DNA of 64,000 nucleotides from Phaeocystidibacter sp965659415. GTDB lineage: Bacteria > Bacteroidota > Bacteroidia > Flavobacteriales > Schleiferiaceae. Under the pieces are notes generated by a model. That model did not search any database, was not told the DNA's origin, and worked only from the letters and a program-made list of their open reading frames with translations. The translations under genes were made by a program, and so were the position numbers. Shown in pieces: positions 51,431 to 60,500 of this stretch (the first letter of the stretch is position 1; each line of letters starts with the position of its first letter). The stretch lies in contig CBFHVA010000009.1 in assembly GCA_965659415.1 (NCBI GenBank), forward strand, positions 1 through 64,000, read 5' to 3'.

Positions 51431-52924
51431 TTATTTATTGAAAACTACCGTCTGCACACTTCCTCCTGGTATAAGGTAGTCAAAGGATTCTCCATTCAGA
51501 ACAAAACGAAGTGGAATTTCCTGTGTGCCGGTATTTAAGGCTATTGTTACGATGGAACCGTCTGGATTGATTACAGAGGTCAGCATTAAATCTTCACGTT
51601 CTTCAAACGTGCTCTGTATTCTCTTTGCTTCTGGCCGAATATATCGGCTAAACTGCCCCATTACATAGTAGAGGGGTGTAAAATAAGTTTCATTCTTGAG
51701 CGTGTCTATCAAAACGGGAGCGACACACCAATTAGACGCATGATTCGGACCTCCATATTGATCGAGAACCATATTCCAGTCAACCCAACCTTCTACTTCA
51801 TTATTAAAGCATCCGATTATATCTCGAGCGTAACGATAAGCAGGCACGTATTTAGGGTGACGATGTTTATTCTCCGGAGCAGCCCAGTCCCAACCCCAGT
51901 CGGTGGCCTCTTTTTTCCAGTACCACTCATCGTCGTTCCAATGAGGAACCTCGGCATCCACACACCCTTCGGTTTGAATTATGTGCTGATTGGGGTTCAC
52001 TTGATGAACGTATTGCAGAGATTGCGGAAACCAGTCGTAAGTACTGTTGTACCAGTGCACCGCTGTTCCGTAAGTGTATTGCGTTACGGCTGAATCTGTG
52101 AGTAATACGTCTGCCCATTCATTGAGCTCTTCACCTCTGTTCTGATCGTAAAGTAGAATATGGGTTCCAATGCTGTTCCTTTTAAATTGAGGACCCAGGT
52201 GGTTGGCCACAAATTCGCCCATTTCCTCGGGCGTATAATGCATACTTTCCCAATGCGAATCATTCCCCAATGGTTCGTTCTCAACAGTTACCGCCCAAAT
52301 ATCGATGCCTTGATCTTGGTAAGCTTCGATATATTTTACAAAGAACGACGCCCAGGCATCGTAGTATTCCGGCTTCAACTTCCCACCAAACCAGGCATTG
52401 TTATCTTTCATCCAAGGCGCTGCAGTCCACGGTGAGGCTATCACCTTAAATCCGGATTCAGAGATGGCCTGCGCATCCTTGATCATGGGAATGAGATCGC
52501 CTTCATCTTCTGTAATGGAGAAATGAACAAGAGCGGTATCGTTTTCAACCGGGGTATAGGAATAGGAATTCAATGAAAAGTCGCAGCTATTCATGTGCGT
52601 ACGGGTGAGTGTGTATCGGCACCCATCTTGGCCAAAATAAGCTTGCAGAACCGAATCGCGAACCTCATTTGACACATGGTTCAACAAGTGAGCAGATGAT
52701 TCCGTAAACGCGCCGCCCATACCTGTGATACTTTGGAACGTGATATCAGGGTTGAGCTTCACTTCTACCGTTTTGTCGACGTGATTGACCGTAGATACAG
52801 GGGTCCACTTCTCACCCATCATTGACGTTCGCGTAGCATTAGACTCCCAAGTTTCGGTTTGGCAGGCGATCGAAGTGATAATAATAATCACTGTGTAAAT
52901 AAGCAATCTTAGCTTTTGACTCAT
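51431..52924 (-). CDS. GH30-family glucosidase/beta-1,6-glucanase lipoprotein
   Basis: A 497-residue lipoprotein (signal YTVIIIITSIAC, Cys 21). The GH30 TIM barrel begins at FQSITGMGGAFTESSAHLL (the conserved G-G-x-x-T/S-E start). The acid/base Glu is E217 in VTVENEP and the nucleophile E319 in IIQTEGCVD; PWTAAPWMKDN matches the barrel strand after beta-3. The C-terminal beta-side domain runs from about 430 (SFVEEREDLMLTSVIN-like, QEIPLRFVLNGESFDYLIPGGSVQTVVF). In laminarin operons GH30 enzymes remove beta-1,6-linked glucose branches; that role is inferred here. Its start overlaps the GH16 stop by 4 bases. Confidence 0.9.
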   Translation of the reverse strand: MSQKLRLLIYTVIIIITSIACQTETWESNATRTSMMGEKWTPVSTVNHVDKTVEVKLNPDITFQSITGMGGAFTESSAHLLNHVSNEVRDSVLQAYFGQDGCRYTLTRTHMNSCDFSLNSYSYTPVENDTALVHFSITEDEGDLIPMIKDAQAISESGFKVIASPWTAAPWMKDNNAWFGGKLKPEYYDAWASFFVKYIEAYQDQGIDIWAVTVENEPLGNDSHWESMHYTPEEMGEFVANHLGPQFKRNSIGTHILLYDQNRGEELNEWADVLLTDSAVTQYTYGTAVHWYNSTYDWFPQSLQYVHQVNPNQHIIQTEGCVDAEVPHWNDDEWYWKKEATDWGWDWAAPENKHRHPKYVPAYRYARDIIGCFNNEVEGWVDWNMVLDQYGGPNHASNWCVAPVLIDTLKNETYFTPLYYVMGQFSRYIRPEAKRIQSTFEEREDLMLTSVINPDGSIVTIALNTGTQEIPLRFVLNGESFDYLIPGGSVQTVVFNK

Positions 52925-54117
52925 TCGGCAGTGTGTTGATAAACCCGGACGTAATCGAGTTCAAAAGTGAGTTGAGTCATATTGGGGTCGAGTCCTTTCG
53001 CACCGCCCCAACCGCCACCAATGGCCAAGTTGATAATGATGTTTTGCGGCTCATGAAAAGGCCATTCTAACTCGTCTGCACTTTTATCGTACGTGTAGTA
53101 ATGTTCACCATCTACATAGGCTCTAATCTCTCTATCATCCCATTCCACCGCATATGTATGGAATTGGGTATGCATGCTGTCCATCTCGATTTGTGCACTG
53201 ATTTGGTTGCCCTTTTTAAAGTAGTACTTCGGGGTATGGCATGTGCCATGATTCCTACCTGCACCGGTAGTGTCATTGATTTCGTAACCCACGCACTCGA
53301 GCACATCAATCTCACCACAATAAGGCCAAGAGATTTCATCTACGTAACTGTTGCCAAGCAACCATCCGGCCGACCAAGTTCCACGGTCGGTTGGAACTTT
53401 CGCTTTAAACTCGATTTTGCCATAAGTAAAAGCTGTTTTGCCGCGTGTTGTGAGTCGGGCGGAAGACCAGCGGCCCTCTTGATCCTGACGCCCTTTGATT
53501 TTCAAAGTACCGTCCGAAACCATGGCATTAAATGTGTCTAGAACGGTGTAATATTGGAGCTCATTGTTGCCCCATCCCCAATTCCCAAGATCATAAGTCC
53601 ACTTAGCGGTATCTGCATGACCCTGATAATCAAACTCATCACTCCAAACTAATGTCCATTCATCGCCTTGAGGCACGCCAAGAAGCACTTCGGGAGAGGC
53701 CTTATGCTCTACTACTCTTTGCAAGGTTAAAATCCCATCCCGAAGCGCATCACTTGAACTGTGAATTTTTATGTTGTGAGTGCCCTCATTTAAGGGCGAT
53801 CCAGTTATGATTGCCGACTCAAACTGGGACGTAAGCAACATATTACCTGTGATGTTATAGGTACGTCCGTCTTTATTATCAACGTAATCCTCGATCCAAA
53901 ACGTACAGCTATCACATGATCCGCTTAATTCGACTTCATATCGGCCAGCACCAGGAACTTCGATACTTAGCTGATAGAAATACCCTTCTCCGCCTTCTTT
54001 GGCTATCCATTCCACTTGGGATAAATCAACCGAAACATCAGCTGATGGCTTTTCGGCCTGTTCCGAAGCGCATGAAAACAATAACGCTGAGGCGCCTAAG
54101 ATCAATAGCTTGTTCAT
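52921..54117 (-). CDS. GH16 laminarinase-type lipoprotein
   Basis: A 398-residue lipoprotein (KLLILGASALLFSC, Cys 16). Residues about 30-135 form a separate beta-sandwich (GRYEVELSGSCDSC, EGTHNIKIHSSSDAL), probably a carbohydrate-binding or spacer module. The GH16 domain starts at TLVWSDEFDYQG and shows WGNNELQYYT, YGKIEFKAKVPTDRGTWSAGWLLG and the catalytic E269-x-D-x-x-E274 motif (CGEIDVLECVGYE), whose extra residue marks the laminarinase/beta-bulge type. FHTYAVEWDDREIRAYVDGEHYY is the usual later strand pair. It should cut beta-1,3-glucan internally, in the periplasm or at the surface. Confidence 0.93.
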   Translation of the reverse strand: MNKLLILGASALLFSCASEQAEKPSADVSVDLSQVEWIAKEGGEGYFYQLSIEVPGAGRYEVELSGSCDSCTFWIEDYVDNKDGRTYNITGNMLLTSQFESAIITGSPLNEGTHNIKIHSSSDALRDGILTLQRVVEHKASPEVLLGVPQGDEWTLVWSDEFDYQGHADTAKWTYDLGNWGWGNNELQYYTVLDTFNAMVSDGTLKIKGRQDQEGRWSSARLTTRGKTAFTYGKIEFKAKVPTDRGTWSAGWLLGNSYVDEISWPYCGEIDVLECVGYEINDTTGAGRNHGTCHTPKYYFKKGNQISAQIEMDSMHTQFHTYAVEWDDREIRAYVDGEHYYTYDKSADELEWPFHEPQNIIINLAIGGGWGGAKGLDPNMTQLTFELDYVRVYQHTAE

Positions 54118-54121
54118 GAGA

Positions 54122-55693
54122 TTATTTCTTTGAGGTCACTAATTCCGCTTCGAGTTCTTCAAGTGATTTACCCTTAGTTTCTGGAATGACGCGAATGATG
54201 AATACCAAACCGGCCAGCGCGAAAATGCCGTAAATCATGAATGTGAGCGTGCTTCCCAAAACGTCCAATTCCCAAGGAAACACAAGCTGAACCAAGAAAC
54301 TGGTCAATGAATTCACAAAGCCCACTACTGAAATAGCCAATGCTCTCACAGCGGTTGGGAATAATTCGGATAATAGTACCCACATCACCGGTCCTACCGA
54401 AACAGCGAAAGAGGCTACGAAGAACAGGATGGCAATCAACACCACCCATCCATTAATGCTGATGCTGTTATTCGCTATGGATGATTTATGTTCCGAGTAT
54501 GCATCCGCTCCAATCAGAGAAGTAACTTGAGATTCAAATTCATCAAGATTCTCGTATACTGCGGCGTCCGAAACTTCAGGTTTAGCTGTACCTTGAGCCC
54601 ACTCTACACCGGCAAATGAATCAGAAGATAGTGTGTATGTAGCCTGGCTGAATGAATACGACAAGGCCGACATGCTCAACACAATCCCTACCACACCTGC
54701 AATCAACAATGGCTTACGACCTAATTTGTCAATTACCATGAGGGCCACTATTGTGAATACCAAATTCGTTACTCCAACCAATACAGCTTGCATGAATGAA
54801 GCGTCTGTGCCAATACCCGTTTGTTCAAATATCATTGGCGCGTAAAAGAAAACGGCGTTGATACCCGTAATTTGTTGGAGAACGGCTATCACCAAGCCAA
54901 TGGTGATTACCAACCTCAAACTAGGATGAAAGAGTTCCGCCAACTTCGAAGATTCTTCCTCGGGATTATCTAAACTCTCTTGTATGCTTTCTACCTGTTC
55001 CTTGGCTACAGTTGGACTAAAGAATCGGGTAAAAATCTGACGAGCCTCGCTGTCATTTCCTTGCATGAGCAACCACCTTGGACTTCTTGGCACTAGGAAT
55101 AATCCGAAGAAATACAAAATAGCCGGAAGTGTTTCAAGTCCCAACATCCAACGCCAATTGTACTTGCCTATTCCTAATGATTCTACCCAGCCCGCATCAG
55201 ACTTTCCCAAATCAAGAATGAGATAATTGGTAAAAAACGCCAGCGTAATACCGATTACAATGTTCAACTGATTGAAGGAAACAAGTTTTCCGCGTTCGTC
55301 AGGAGGTGCAATTTCCGCGATATACATTGGCGCCAAGATCAGGGATGCCCCCACTCCTACTCCCCCAATCATCCGGAAAATCACTAACATCGTGAATGTT
55401 GGTGATAAAGCAGATCCAATGGCCGATATGGCATATAGGACCGCAGCAATTCGCAACACAAATCTCCTCCCGTACTTATCGCTAAGAGGCCCTGAAACAA
55501 GCATGGCAAAGGCAGCAACTATGGTCAGGGAAGAAACTGCCCAGCCTAACTGGAATTTCGTGAGTTCAAACTCAGCTTCAATAAACTTATTTACTCCGGA
55601 TATGACGGATGCATCAAACCCCATGAGGAGTCCGCCTAGGGCCACAATTAACGCAATGCGCATAAGGGCCAATGTTCTTTTAGATGATGCCAT
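54122..55693 (-). CDS. MFS sugar porter
   Basis: A 523-residue inner-membrane transporter with 12 predicted helices of the sugar-porter family. Motifs: GGLLMGFDASVISG in helix 1, the inter-helix SGPLSDKYGRRFVLR and its repeat IDKLGRKPLL, RMIGGVGVGASLILAPMYIAEIAP, VPRSPRWLL after helix 6, QQITGINAVFFYAP in helix 7, and PETKGKSLEELE after helix 12. A hydrophilic insert of about 60 residues (about 352-413) interrupts the loop between helices 9 and 10. Probable substrate is glucose or a small gluco-oligosaccharide, by H+ symport. It sits 4 bases before the GH16 gene. Confidence 0.92.
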   Translation of the reverse strand: MASSKRTLALMRIALIVALGGLLMGFDASVISGVNKFIEAEFELTKFQLGWAVSSLTIVAAFAMLVSGPLSDKYGRRFVLRIAAVLYAISAIGSALSPTFTMLVIFRMIGGVGVGASLILAPMYIAEIAPPDERGKLVSFNQLNIVIGITLAFFTNYLILDLGKSDAGWVESLGIGKYNWRWMLGLETLPAILYFFGLFLVPRSPRWLLMQGNDSEARQIFTRFFSPTVAKEQVESIQESLDNPEEESSKLAELFHPSLRLVITIGLVIAVLQQITGINAVFFYAPMIFEQTGIGTDASFMQAVLVGVTNLVFTIVALMVIDKLGRKPLLIAGVVGIVLSMSALSYSFSQATYTLSSDSFAGVEWAQGTAKPEVSDAAVYENLDEFESQVTSLIGADAYSEHKSSIANNSISINGWVVLIAILFFVASFAVSVGPVMWVLLSELFPTAVRALAISVVGFVNSLTSFLVQLVFPWELDVLGSTLTFMIYGIFALAGLVFIIRVIPETKGKSLEELEAELVTSKK

Positions 55694-55716
55694 TTGAGTT
55701 AGGTTTGAAGGTTATA

Positions 55717-56541
55717 TCACAGGGGGATGTACTGAAAATCGCGAATCACGATTTCGTGTTTGATCTGGTTTCTTGGTCCATTTGGTCCTTCCAACAACCA
55801 CAAGTTCATTCTTGCGTTGGTTGTATTCCCTGGTGCGGGAATCACCACAGGATCACTTTGATTCGGACCTTCATACTTGATCTTAGCCGGGTTGGTGTCA
55901 TCGAAATACCACGTAGCATCCGGCTCTCCATTGCCATATTGATCACCGGCCCAACTTTCCCAAGTAATGAGGGTGTCAGTCCAAGTGAAGGCATGTGTGC
56001 TCACTCCAATCCAATTATCGTTGGATTCTTCAGGTTTATGCACGCGTTCCTCGTTATAAGGTCCAAATGCAATGGGCTGCACTCCATATTGGAGCGTATA
56101 CTCCTCCTCTTCATCACCCCACTTCGCAAACTCAATATCCACCTCGCTGTTCGCTTGCTCCTTGAAAGTGTTGTTATCCCAAGTGAATAAACCGACAACC
56201 ACGTTAGGGTCGATATTTACCGGATCGCCTTCTAGCGTCCAAACATAGGTTCCATACCCCATGGTATCTTGAGAGATCACCTCAGTACTCCACCACTCGT
56301 TATTGCGGTACGTGATGGTTAAATGCAAATAACCGTTGTCATCCACAAACACATCCTGATTGTGATTCGAAAACAAATTCGGACCTGGCCCTACAACAAC
56401 GGAGCTTCTTTTGATGTCCCAAAATCGATCTGCAAACTCAATCACATCACCCTGACGGTTATTCAGAATGGGCTCGGATTGAACACAAGCACCTAATAAA
56501 AAGAGAGCTACAACTGCTACCAACCAATTATTCTTGATCAT
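55717..56541 (-). CDS. Minimal GH16-like lipoprotein
   Basis: A 274-residue lipoprotein (VAVVALFLLGAC, Cys 19). The concanavalin-type jelly roll carries NSEVDIEFAKWG, the E133-x-D-x-E137 catalytic motif without the bulge residue (the lichenase/beta-glucanase pattern EIDIEF). WTLEGDPVNIDPNVVVGLFTWD and HAFTWTDTLITWES correspond to GH16 flanking strands, and the C-terminal ARMNLWLLEGPNGPRNQIKHEIVIRDFQY is typical of a small subgroup of GH16-like Bacteroidota proteins. The catalytic residues are present, so activity is possible, but a glycan-binding role cannot be excluded. It overlaps the CBM9-like gene by 14 bases. Confidence 0.75.
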   Translation of the reverse strand: MIKNNWLVAVVALFLLGACVQSEPILNNRQGDVIEFADRFWDIKRSSVVVGPGPNLFSNHNQDVFVDDNGYLHLTITYRNNEWWSTEVISQDTMGYGTYVWTLEGDPVNIDPNVVVGLFTWDNNTFKEQANSEVDIEFAKWGDEEEEYTLQYGVQPIAFGPYNEERVHKPEESNDNWIGVSTHAFTWTDTLITWESWAGDQYGNGEPDATWYFDDTNPAKIKYEGPNQSDPVVIPAPGNTTNARMNLWLLEGPNGPRNQIKHEIVIRDFQYIPL

Positions 56542-57769
56542 GATACATCTCTTGAAGTTCTTTCACTAACATTTCACCCCACAAGGAAGGACGTTCGTAA
56601 AAACCATCCACATTGGGGTTATTCCATCTCACTTGAACATCACGCGTTGAAGCACTCGCCTTATCTACAGCCAGTTCAAGACCATATAGATTACCAACAT
56701 CCATATTTCTTTTACCGAGGTCTAGCCAGATTTTGGCTTCCAACCACACGCCTCCTTCGCCCGCTTGAACATTGGACTCTTGGTAGCCCATTTCGTTCTT
56801 GACGAAATCAAAGGAATACGAATTGGGATTTAGACTTACGGCGTAATGACGATCCGTAGTGCGGAAATTATTCCGCCGGCTGGCCGTTGTATTGTCTGTG
56901 GAAAAGGCAAATTCAAACGCATCGCCATTGTAAATTTCTCTTCCCGATTGACTATTTCTACCTGGGGTTTCATCCTTGATGAAAGCTGCAATACACAAGG
57001 TATCGGCACGAAGACCTAAATGAACTCGATGTCCGTCGAACTCGGTAGGTTCAGTACTCCAAAGCTCATCTGTCCTACTTCCATCTACATTAAATGTGAT
57101 TTCAGGTGTCATCTTGTGAAGAATGGCTCTTTTGCGGTAACCTCCGCTGTAGGGTACCAATTGAATCTCATCTATGAAGATTTCGCCATCCGCTTCGAAC
57201 TGAATAATGAGCTGCTTAATATTGGAAGCATTTGCATCTTGTTCATCCCAATTAAACTCACTCAATGGCAATTCAACTCGGGTCCATTCGTCCGCTGTAA
57301 TCTTCTCTGATTTCTGGGCATTTTCACTCATACCGAGCCAAGCTTGTGCTCCTGTGAAATCTTCAAAACCAATTGCCCAAGGAAGTACACCGCGTTCCCC
57401 AGCTGGCATTTTTACGTAAAACTGCAGCGCGCCGGTATTCCGAATATCCTGAATATCCTTTCCGGTCCAGTTATCCCATCCGAAACCTAAGCCTAACCAA
57501 GGGCAACCAACGGCTACTCGGTTCCACTTGATGTGCAATCCCAAGTCACCATCCTTCGAAGCGTCCGGCGTCGCTCTTACATCCAAGCATCCGTCCGCTT
57601 GTGTATACCATGCTTCTGAGGTAATATAATCTCTGTAAATGTCTTCAGATGCATGAAAAACGGCGTTTTCACTCGAAGGCTTTTCTACATACAACTGATT
57701 TTCTCTAACCTCAACACATCCCCAAACCGAAGCGGATAGTATCAATAAAGCTATTCCTTTACCTTTCAT
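56528..57769 (-). CDS. Lipoprotein with CIA30-like and CBM9-like domains
   Basis: A 413-residue lipoprotein with signal MKGKGIALLILSASVWGC; this start at 57769 is used because the signal begins there, while the longer frame overlaps the previous gene. The first half (about 40-215) is a galactose-binding-like/CIA30-type sandwich (ALQFYVKMPAGERGVLPWAIGFEDF, TRVELPLSEFNWDEQDANASNIKQLIIQFEADGEIFIDEIQLV). The second half (about 220-413) resembles CBM9 (TDELWSTEPTEFDGHRV, IYNGDAFEFAFSTDN, VWLEAKIWLD, LYGLELAVDKA). It would bind glucan chains at the surface. No catalytic residues seen. Confidence 0.75.
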   Translation of the reverse strand: MKGKGIALLILSASVWGCVEVRENQLYVEKPSSENAVFHASEDIYRDYITSEAWYTQADGCLDVRATPDASKDGDLGLHIKWNRVAVGCPWLGLGFGWDNWTGKDIQDIRNTGALQFYVKMPAGERGVLPWAIGFEDFTGAQAWLGMSENAQKSEKITADEWTRVELPLSEFNWDEQDANASNIKQLIIQFEADGEIFIDEIQLVPYSGGYRKRAILHKMTPEITFNVDGSRTDELWSTEPTEFDGHRVHLGLRADTLCIAAFIKDETPGRNSQSGREIYNGDAFEFAFSTDNTTASRRNNFRTTDRHYAVSLNPNSYSFDFVKNEMGYQESNVQAGEGGVWLEAKIWLDLGKRNMDVGNLYGLELAVDKASASTRDVQVRWNNPNVDGFYERPSLWGEMLVKELQEMYHDQE

Positions 57770-57779
57770 AACTTCAGTA

Positions 57780-58778
57780 TTAAGGTTGAATAGGCCCACC
57801 TTCGGTGAACACGATATTATCTACATAAGTCTGAGAATATCCCGATGATGGATCGGCCAAGAACAACAATGAAACCTGTAAGATTTTATCCGGTTCGTGC
57901 ACGCCATTACCTGCTGGATTAGAAGGTTGACCATTAACTAGAGTCACCAAATCGGCATAAGGTAATGAAACCATCTGCCAACCAGCTTGCAAGCCCCTCA
58001 ATTCCAAGGAGTACATATCCTCCGAAGCGTCTGAATAGTTTCCGTCTCCGTTCTCATCCTCACGGAATTGGAAGAGAATAATCTCATTCGTGATGGTTGG
58101 TGGTTTATACAGGAATACGTTGAAATAAACGTTTGAAGCGTTATCGCTCAATGGGAAAGTGGGTTCGTTATAGGCACTTGCTGGGAAGTGCAACAATCCG
58201 ATGAGGTAGTCAAAATTCACTTCGCCCCCCATGTTAAACATGTGCTCGCCCTGAGCAGCCGTATCGCTTTGCTCAATAGCCCAACTCATGTTTGCTCCTG
58301 ATTGAGCGAACGAGACCCATCCGGGATTCATTCCGGTTTCAAAATCCGCCACAATGAAGCCTTCCGTATTTCGCGTACTGTCGATGGTAACGGTTCCAAT
58401 GGTATCTGAGAAGCTCTCGCCTGGAACGGTTACATAGGCCAAGCACGGCTCAGTCTTGAACATGGGTAGTACAGTTGTGGTACCTTCCCAAACCCCATTG
58501 GTTTCATCGACTACCTTACTTTTTCCGGTAAGGATTTTCTCAGCTTGGGAGTTTTGACCGATGATGTGTATCTCCCAGTCGACACTTTTGCTGAATCGGC
58601 CTGAAAAAATCACTGTTTCATTGGCCTTGAAATTGACCTGATTGGTTGAAGCAGTTATATCCTCTAGGACGGTGAAGTCGCCGTAAATATCATCCAAACT
58701 CGGTCCCAGGATTTCTTGATCTCTATCACAGCTCCAAAGCAGGCCTGCGAATAAGGTAATGGCTATATACTTTTTCAT
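57780..58778 (-). CDS. Putative surface glycan-binding lipoprotein
   Basis: A 332-residue lipoprotein (IAITLFAGLLWSC, Cys 17) with an acidic run right after the Cys (CDRDQE), consistent with surface export. The N-terminal part (about 35-130) is PKD/Ig-like (VLEDITASTNQVNFKANETVIFSGRF); the rest (about 140-330) is a beta-sandwich with GFIVADFETGMNPGW, VYFNVFLYKPP and DNIVFTEGG, resembling carbohydrate-binding galactose-binding-like folds. By position in the operon it is the functional equivalent of a SusE/F-type surface glycan-binding protein; this is inference. Confidence 0.65.
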   Translation of the reverse strand: MKKYIAITLFAGLLWSCDRDQEILGPSLDDIYGDFTVLEDITASTNQVNFKANETVIFSGRFSKSVDWEIHIIGQNSQAEKILTGKSKVVDETNGVWEGTTTVLPMFKTEPCLAYVTVPGESFSDTIGTVTIDSTRNTEGFIVADFETGMNPGWVSFAQSGANMSWAIEQSDTAAQGEHMFNMGGEVNFDYLIGLLHFPASAYNEPTFPLSDNASNVYFNVFLYKPPTITNEIILFQFREDENGDGNYSDASEDMYSLELRGLQAGWQMVSLPYADLVTLVNGQPSNPAGNGVHEPDKILQVSLLFLADPSSGYSQTYVDNIVFTEGGPIQP

Positions 58779-58790
58779 AATCCTATCTTA

Positions 58791-60500
58791 TTAAAACTTC
58801 ATGTTGAAGAATACAGTCCATGTATTGATGCGGTATGGCAAAGTCCCAGCATCTTCCCAATTGAAGTTCTGGTACATCAAGCGGAGTGCTGTTTTCTCGG
58901 AGAATTCATAAAGAATACCCGCACCCATGATGTGTTCATTATAGTCAATGTCATACTCCGTAAAGTCGATAATTTGGCTGTAATCATCACGATTGGCAAC
59001 CAACGTGTTTCCGGCGGTTTGCCAAGTTCTCAGTTCACCGATGAGGTAAAGAGATGAAACCAATCCAACTTTAAGGTTCACACTTGTAAACATGGAACTC
59101 AAATCAATGCTTTCATATGGGAACTCTCCAGTTCTAGAAGATGTTTGCATTCCCACCTGAGCGCCAACTACAATCACGCGTTCGCCCCAGCCCGAAAGTT
59201 GTGCGATATCCCCTTCAATTCCCAAGATATTCGTTTGGTAACTGGTAATTGCCGTTGTACCCAATCCTACAACGTCCTGAAGCAACTCCGATTTCGCATT
59301 GACATTCAAATGGTCAACGGGCTGGTAATTCACATCAATGGTAAAACCTCTTCTATTCGGGGTAGCGATACCGTACGGCGTTGCATTGTCGTAGCGCGGA
59401 TCATAGGCCATCAAACCTGCACGAATTTGAGACTGATAAAGTGATGCATCTCTCGATAGATCTAGGAGTCCGATTGCACGAACACTTTGGTCGTTTCCGA
59501 TACGCTGATAAGCACGCGGACGGCGATCGTAATTGATGCGCATAGTTTGTGCTCCAGGAGCGCGGTAGTTTGGTCCTACCTCACGATATCCACCCGTAAT
59601 GTCCAAACCTATAGAAGGCCAGCTGGCTTTCAAGCGAGCATCATAGAAGAAATCTTCGAGCTCTGGAGCGGCCTCATCGCCTTCCCACATCATCGTTGAA
59701 CGGCCCGTTTCCACGAACACAGTGAAATCGGTATTTACTGCTTGAAAGTTTAGTTCAGAAGTAAGTGACATCGCCGGATTCCGAAGGAAAATGGTTGCAT
59801 CGCTAGTTCCACTCAGATCCCATAAATTGGAATATTGACCTCCAATCAAGAAGTTCTCGCTTTGAACAAGCGTTACGCTACCTCCGCTAAACAGTCGATC
59901 ATCGATGTTATTGAAATCAGTAGGACGAATACGCGTAGTGAAGAAATCGAATTGCGCCTCTTCAAAAACGGATCTGAATTCAAACGCAAAGTCGATAGCT
60001 GCTCCTTGCTGACGCCAAGTCATGTCGTCAGTATAGAATAAATCATATCGCGCTTGATCCAATGGCGTAGAGGTTATTTCCCCAGCAAATGAATTCACTA
60101 ATGACTCACTGTTGCTAAAGGTGTAATCGGAGAGTCGATAATCGATATCACCCAATTGATAACGAAGAAATCCTCCGAGAATTCCCTTTATGTACAACTG
60201 ACGAACATCGAAGGTTACCCCCGAGCCCCAGAATCCACCGTAGTCGTTTCGAATACGAACCATACCCTGGATTAGAATCTGATCACTCGGCTGAATGTTC
60301 ACGCCGAGATCAACCATGGTATGGCCACTTTCCGTTCTACCAGCGGTAACCGTATCGGCCCCTTCGGTTAATGCATAGTCGTCGCCGTAAACAACTCCAC
60401 GGGCAGCACCTGATACCCATACTTTCTTTTGTGCTTGGGCGGTGAACGACATGCCTGTGAAAAGGCTCACCATTGCCCAAATGATTAGTGACTTATGCAT
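58791..60500 (-). CDS. Outer-membrane beta-barrel protein, first of pair next to glycan-binding genes
   Basis: A 569-residue protein with signal peptide IIWAMVSLFTGMSFTAQA. The mature chain is almost continuous amphipathic strands with aromatic ends (QLYIKGILGGFLRYQLGDIDYRL, NFLIGGQYSNLWDLSG, DASLYQSQIRAGLMAYDPRY, GVITYEFSEKTALRLMYQNF-like) and ends NTWTVFFNMKF, a C-terminal barrel strand. No SusC TonB box or plug domain is seen. A porin-like or diffusion channel for oligosaccharides is the simplest reading. Its start shares one base with the stop of the next upstream barrel gene. Confidence 0.7.
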   Translation of the reverse strand: MHKSLIIWAMVSLFTGMSFTAQAQKKVWVSGAARGVVYGDDYALTEGADTVTAGRTESGHTMVDLGVNIQPSDQILIQGMVRIRNDYGGFWGSGVTFDVRQLYIKGILGGFLRYQLGDIDYRLSDYTFSNSESLVNSFAGEITSTPLDQARYDLFYTDDMTWRQQGAAIDFAFEFRSVFEEAQFDFFTTRIRPTDFNNIDDRLFSGGSVTLVQSENFLIGGQYSNLWDLSGTSDATIFLRNPAMSLTSELNFQAVNTDFTVFVETGRSTMMWEGDEAAPELEDFFYDARLKASWPSIGLDITGGYREVGPNYRAPGAQTMRINYDRRPRAYQRIGNDQSVRAIGLLDLSRDASLYQSQIRAGLMAYDPRYDNATPYGIATPNRRGFTIDVNYQPVDHLNVNAKSELLQDVVGLGTTAITSYQTNILGIEGDIAQLSGWGERVIVVGAQVGMQTSSRTGEFPYESIDLSSMFTSVNLKVGLVSSLYLIGELRTWQTAGNTLVANRDDYSQIIDFTEYDIDYNEHIMGAGILYEFSEKTALRLMYQNFNWEDAGTLPYRINTWTVFFNMKF

